This document shows positions 30,072 to 30,315 of a stretch of 30,315 nt of DNA, one piece after another. The notes under the pieces are model-generated. The model made no database searches, had not been told where the DNA came from, and saw only the letters and a list, made by a program, of their open reading frames with translations. Source of the DNA: Bacillota bacterium (GTDB lineage: Bacteria > Bacillota > Limnochordia > JAAZLZ01); NCBI GenBank assembly GCA_012799075.1, contig JAAZLZ010000221.1, forward strand, positions 1 to 30,315, read 5' to 3'. How positions within the stretch are numbered: position 1 is the stretch's first letter; the number at the start of each line of letters is the position of its first letter. A program made the position numbers and the translations under genes.

Positions 30072-30315
30072 GGACTAACTTGGCGCCTCTCCTGTCCGGC
30101 GTTATGGGCTGCTGCGATTAGTGCAAAACAGGGCAGGAATATTCTGCCACAAGTCAGAAAGGAGAACCCGTCGGACCAAGTTGAGCAAGTGGAGGTCCGT
30201 GACAGACTTTCTCGGAATGGTATTGGCAAACCAGTAACCCTAGATAGACTTTGCCACTGGGGAGACTCTGGCGACTGATGATGCCTGCCCTTGGGGCAGC
30301 ACCGGCCCAGCTGCG
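30072..30315. other. gene-free right end with nested inverted repeats
   Basis: No intact gene is visible. The plus strand has GGCAG-GAATATT-CTGCC near 30133-30149, then AGAAAG (30156-30161) pairing with CTTTCT (30207-30212) around an inner CGGACC/GGTCCG stem (30172-30177, 30194-30199), and a hairpin around GGTATTGGcaaaCCAG (30219-30234). This could be the leader RNA of a gene to the right of the window. I do not recognise a known riboswitch. Confidence 0.4.

Noticed and set aside
30181..30237. 18-codon frame starting TTG with an AGAAAGGAG upstream
   Set aside because: Spacing from the binding site is too long and the peptide shows no leader-peptide pattern.
30243..30300. Possible cobalamin riboswitch end (GCCACTG and CCTGCC present)
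   Set aside because: The remaining conserved blocks of the cobalamin aptamer are not found in order; the two short matches can be chance.
1..30315. CRISPR arrays, tRNA and rRNA genes
   Set aside because: No regularly spaced repeats, cloverleaf-like or rRNA-like sequences were noticed on reading either strand.

Overview
The window looks like a piece of chromosome from an endospore-forming, probably anaerobic member of the Bacillota (Clostridia or Limnochordia-like). The reasons are the sporulation genes spoIID and spoIVFB, the order mreBCD-pbp2-minCDE-rodA followed by a SpoIVFB-type protease and the TIGR03960/DUF2344/RNase G genes, a T-box in front of valS, strong AGGAGG ribosome binding sites with many GTG and TTG starts, and fairly GC-rich DNA (high fifties percent by eye). 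I cannot name the genus.

Layout. 1-731 (-): 5' part of an IS1634-type transposase running off the left edge. 963-5751 (+): Val-specific T-box leader, valS, folC and a SPOR-domain membrane protein. 5783-7944 (+): ferredoxin with its own sigma-A promoter and terminator, spoIID behind a sigma-E-like promoter, and a ThiF/MoeB-family E1-like enzyme with its own sigma-A promoter. 7941-8360 (-): a rubrerythrin-like ferritin, converging on the E1-like gene. The divergent region between it and cysK has two Fur-like boxes. 8515-11981 (+): cysK, larE, a DUF4321 membrane protein, maf and radC. 12020-19246 (+): the cell-shape and division block mreB, mreC, mreD, pbp2/mrdA, minC, minD, minE and rodA, which together provide the elongasome and division-site placement. 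19302-20429 (+): a 78-residue SpoIVFA-like membrane protein and the site-2 protease SpoIVFB. 20447-24751 (+): an extended -10 promoter, then the TIGR03960 radical SAM protein, its DUF2344 partner and RNase G.

After RNase G the usual continuation in related genomes (rplU-rpmA) is absent and the content becomes accessory, all on the minus strand: an AT-richer MntA/HepT (nucleotidyltransferase/HEPN) toxin-antitoxin pair at 24797-25622, about 495 bases without an intact gene at 25623-26117 that end in structures resembling a degraded group II intron 3' end, a three-gene sugar-type ABC importer (binding protein and two permeases, no ATPase) at 26118-29091, and a MerR/TipA-type regulator at 29286-30017 with a textbook 19-bp-spacer operator-promoter. 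The last ~240 bases hold no intact gene but have nested inverted repeats that may belong to the leader of a gene beyond the edge.

No wholly new system is proven here. The best leads are the reduced SpoIVFA-like partner of SpoIVFB, the sigma-E-like promoters, the paired Fur-like boxes between ferritin and cysK, an E1-like enzyme lacking the conserved cysteine, and the accessory island with the MntA/HepT pair and intron-like remnant.
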